This document shows, piece by piece, positions 63,270 to 64,000 of a DNA stretch of 64,000 bases (positions are counted from its first letter, which is position 1; each line of letters begins with the position of its first letter). Origin of the DNA: Roseiconus nitratireducens (lineage in GTDB: Bacteria; Planctomycetota; Planctomycetia; Pirellulales; Pirellulaceae); contig NZ_VWOX01000017.1 in the NCBI RefSeq assembly GCF_008629675.1, forward strand, positions 62,001 through 126,000. Reading direction: 5' to 3'. A program made the position numbers and the translations under genes. The notes beneath the pieces are model-generated. The model had not been told where the DNA came from. It did not search any database and worked only from the letters and a program-made list of their open reading frames with translations.

Positions 63270-64000
63270 TTGCCACTGAAAACTTGTCTGTTTCCTACAA
63301 CGGTCGCACCGTGCTGAGGGATGCAACGATCGAAGCAAAGCCCGGCGAGATTCTCGCTCTGGTAGGCCCCTCTGGGTGCGGCAAGAGCAGCTTCCTGGCC
63401 GCGATCAATCGTTTGACGGAAATCATCCCCGGTGCCAGCGTCCGTGGGCGGATCCGTTTCGACGGGCGAGAGCTCGAGACGGTGTTCCCGTCGTCGGTCG
63501 ATTTGCGACGTCATGTTGGCATGATCTTTCAGCAGCCGAACCCGTTTGCCATGTCGATCCGTCGTAATCTCGAACTGCCGCTTCGCGAGCACGGGATTCG
63601 CGATTCCGGGGAATTGCGGAGAATAGCCGAGTCGGCACTTCGTGATGTCGGGTTATGGGATGAGGTAAGCGACCGCCTTGAGCAATCGGCCCTAGAACTG
63701 TCAGGCGGACAGCAGCAGAGGCTGTGCATTGCCCGTGCCCTCGCGCTCAAGCCACAAGTTCTGCTGATGGACGAACCGTGCAGCTCCCTGGACCCCTTGT
63801 CGGCCGAACGCGTCGAACAATTGATCGACTCGATGCGAGGTCAGTACACCGTTCTGATTGTCACCCACAACTTGGCTCAAGCACGCCGTCTGTCGGACCA
63901 GGTTGCAGTCTTTTGGACGCAAGATGGTGTCGGACGAATTGTCGAGCAAGGTGAGACGGAGGCGGTATTCAATGCGCCCTCCAATCCGATCGTTGCGTCT
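63266..64000 (+). CDS. pstB: PstB, phosphate ABC transporter ATPase, 3' partial
   Basis: I read a TTG start at 63266 overlapping the pstA stop, with AGGGGG about six bases upstream; the frame stays open for 245 codons to the window end. ABC-ATPase motifs are in order: Walker A GPSGCGKSS, Q-loop MIFQQPNPF, signature LSGGQQQRLCIARAL, Walker B VLLMDEPCSSLDP and H-loop IVTHNLAQA. These match PstB, the ATPase that drives phosphate uptake from the cytoplasmic side. Only the last few residues are missing. A phoU gene would be expected next but lies outside the window. Confidence 0.92.
   Translation, partial: MIATENLSVSYNGRTVLRDATIEAKPGEILALVGPSGCGKSSFLAAINRLTEIIPGASVRGRIRFDGRELETVFPSSVDLRRHVGMIFQQPNPFAMSIRRNLELPLREHGIRDSGELRRIAESALRDVGLWDEVSDRLEQSALELSGGQQQRLCIARALALKPQVLLMDEPCSSLDPLSAERVEQLIDSMRGQYTVLIVTHNLAQARRLSDQVAVFWTQDGVGRIVEQGETEAVFNAPSNPIVAS

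Noticed and set aside
1..64000. tRNA, rRNA, transposase, integrase or phage genes
   Set aside because: I looked for cloverleaf-like sequences, DDE or tyrosine-recombinase motifs and found none I could support.

Overview
The window looks like a chromosomal segment of a planctomycete, most likely of the Pirellulaceae (Rhodopirellula/Stieleria type). This is inferred from family content. There are PVC-type beta-propeller/HEAT/cytochrome c proteins, a redoxin-cytochrome-copper monooxygenase fusion, a dockerin protein with an N-terminal LEPR-XLL-like motif, an SHD1 tail on a pectate lyase, a DUF1254/DUF1214 protein, Tat-exported PhoX, and many TTG/GTG starts in GC-rich DNA. No rRNA, tRNA, CRISPR array, transposase or phage gene was recognised.

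Region 1 (1-24.5 kb) is mixed chromosomal content on both strands. It holds a redoxin fusion plus RND exporter pair, a PVC heme-binding dehydrogenase-like protein, PhoX, an APC permease, a HEAT-repeat protein, an enterochelin-esterase-like enzyme and a triple-BON protein. A dockerin surface protein follows, flanked on both sides by the same palindromic repeat family. After it come a lipoprotein cytochrome c, a CBS protein, an HpcH/HpaI aldolase, a fungal-type cytosine deaminase, an alpha/beta hydrolase, a PL10 pectate lyase and a DUF1254/1214 protein.

Region 2 (24.6-43.1 kb) is a heavy-metal (probably Cu/Ag) efflux island. It has two CusB-CusA sets, one outer-membrane CusC/TolC protein, an exported protein with four Cys metal-binding modules and a small Cys-rich exported protein. 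It also encodes an ECF sigma factor and a zinc-binding anti-sigma factor whose outer domain is Cys-rich. The second CusBA pair lies between the anti-sigma and sigma genes, which suggests that metal sensing controls the efflux genes.

Region 3 (43.4-56.1 kb) starts with an FAD monooxygenase and then carries respiratory nitrogen-oxide genes. A leftward module (tetraheme cytochrome c, Tat-exported FeS protein, NrfD-like membrane protein) diverges from a rightward napDAB-ferredoxin operon in which NapB is duplicated into a tetraheme protein. No NapC or NapH is seen, so the NrfD/FeS/cytochrome module probably feeds electrons to Nap. Next are a GYD protein, a cupin, flavohemoglobin Hmp (NO detoxification), a divergent Rrf2/NsrR-like regulator, DUF3565, and a DUF3365 c-heme protein.

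Region 4 (56.1-64 kb) has hairpin-rich intergenic DNA, an exported protein of unknown function, an exported CocE/PepX-type hydrolase and a short methyltransferase-like protein. It ends with an ArsR-family regulator followed by pstS-pstC-pstA-pstB, a phosphate (or arsenate-linked) ABC importer cut by the window end.
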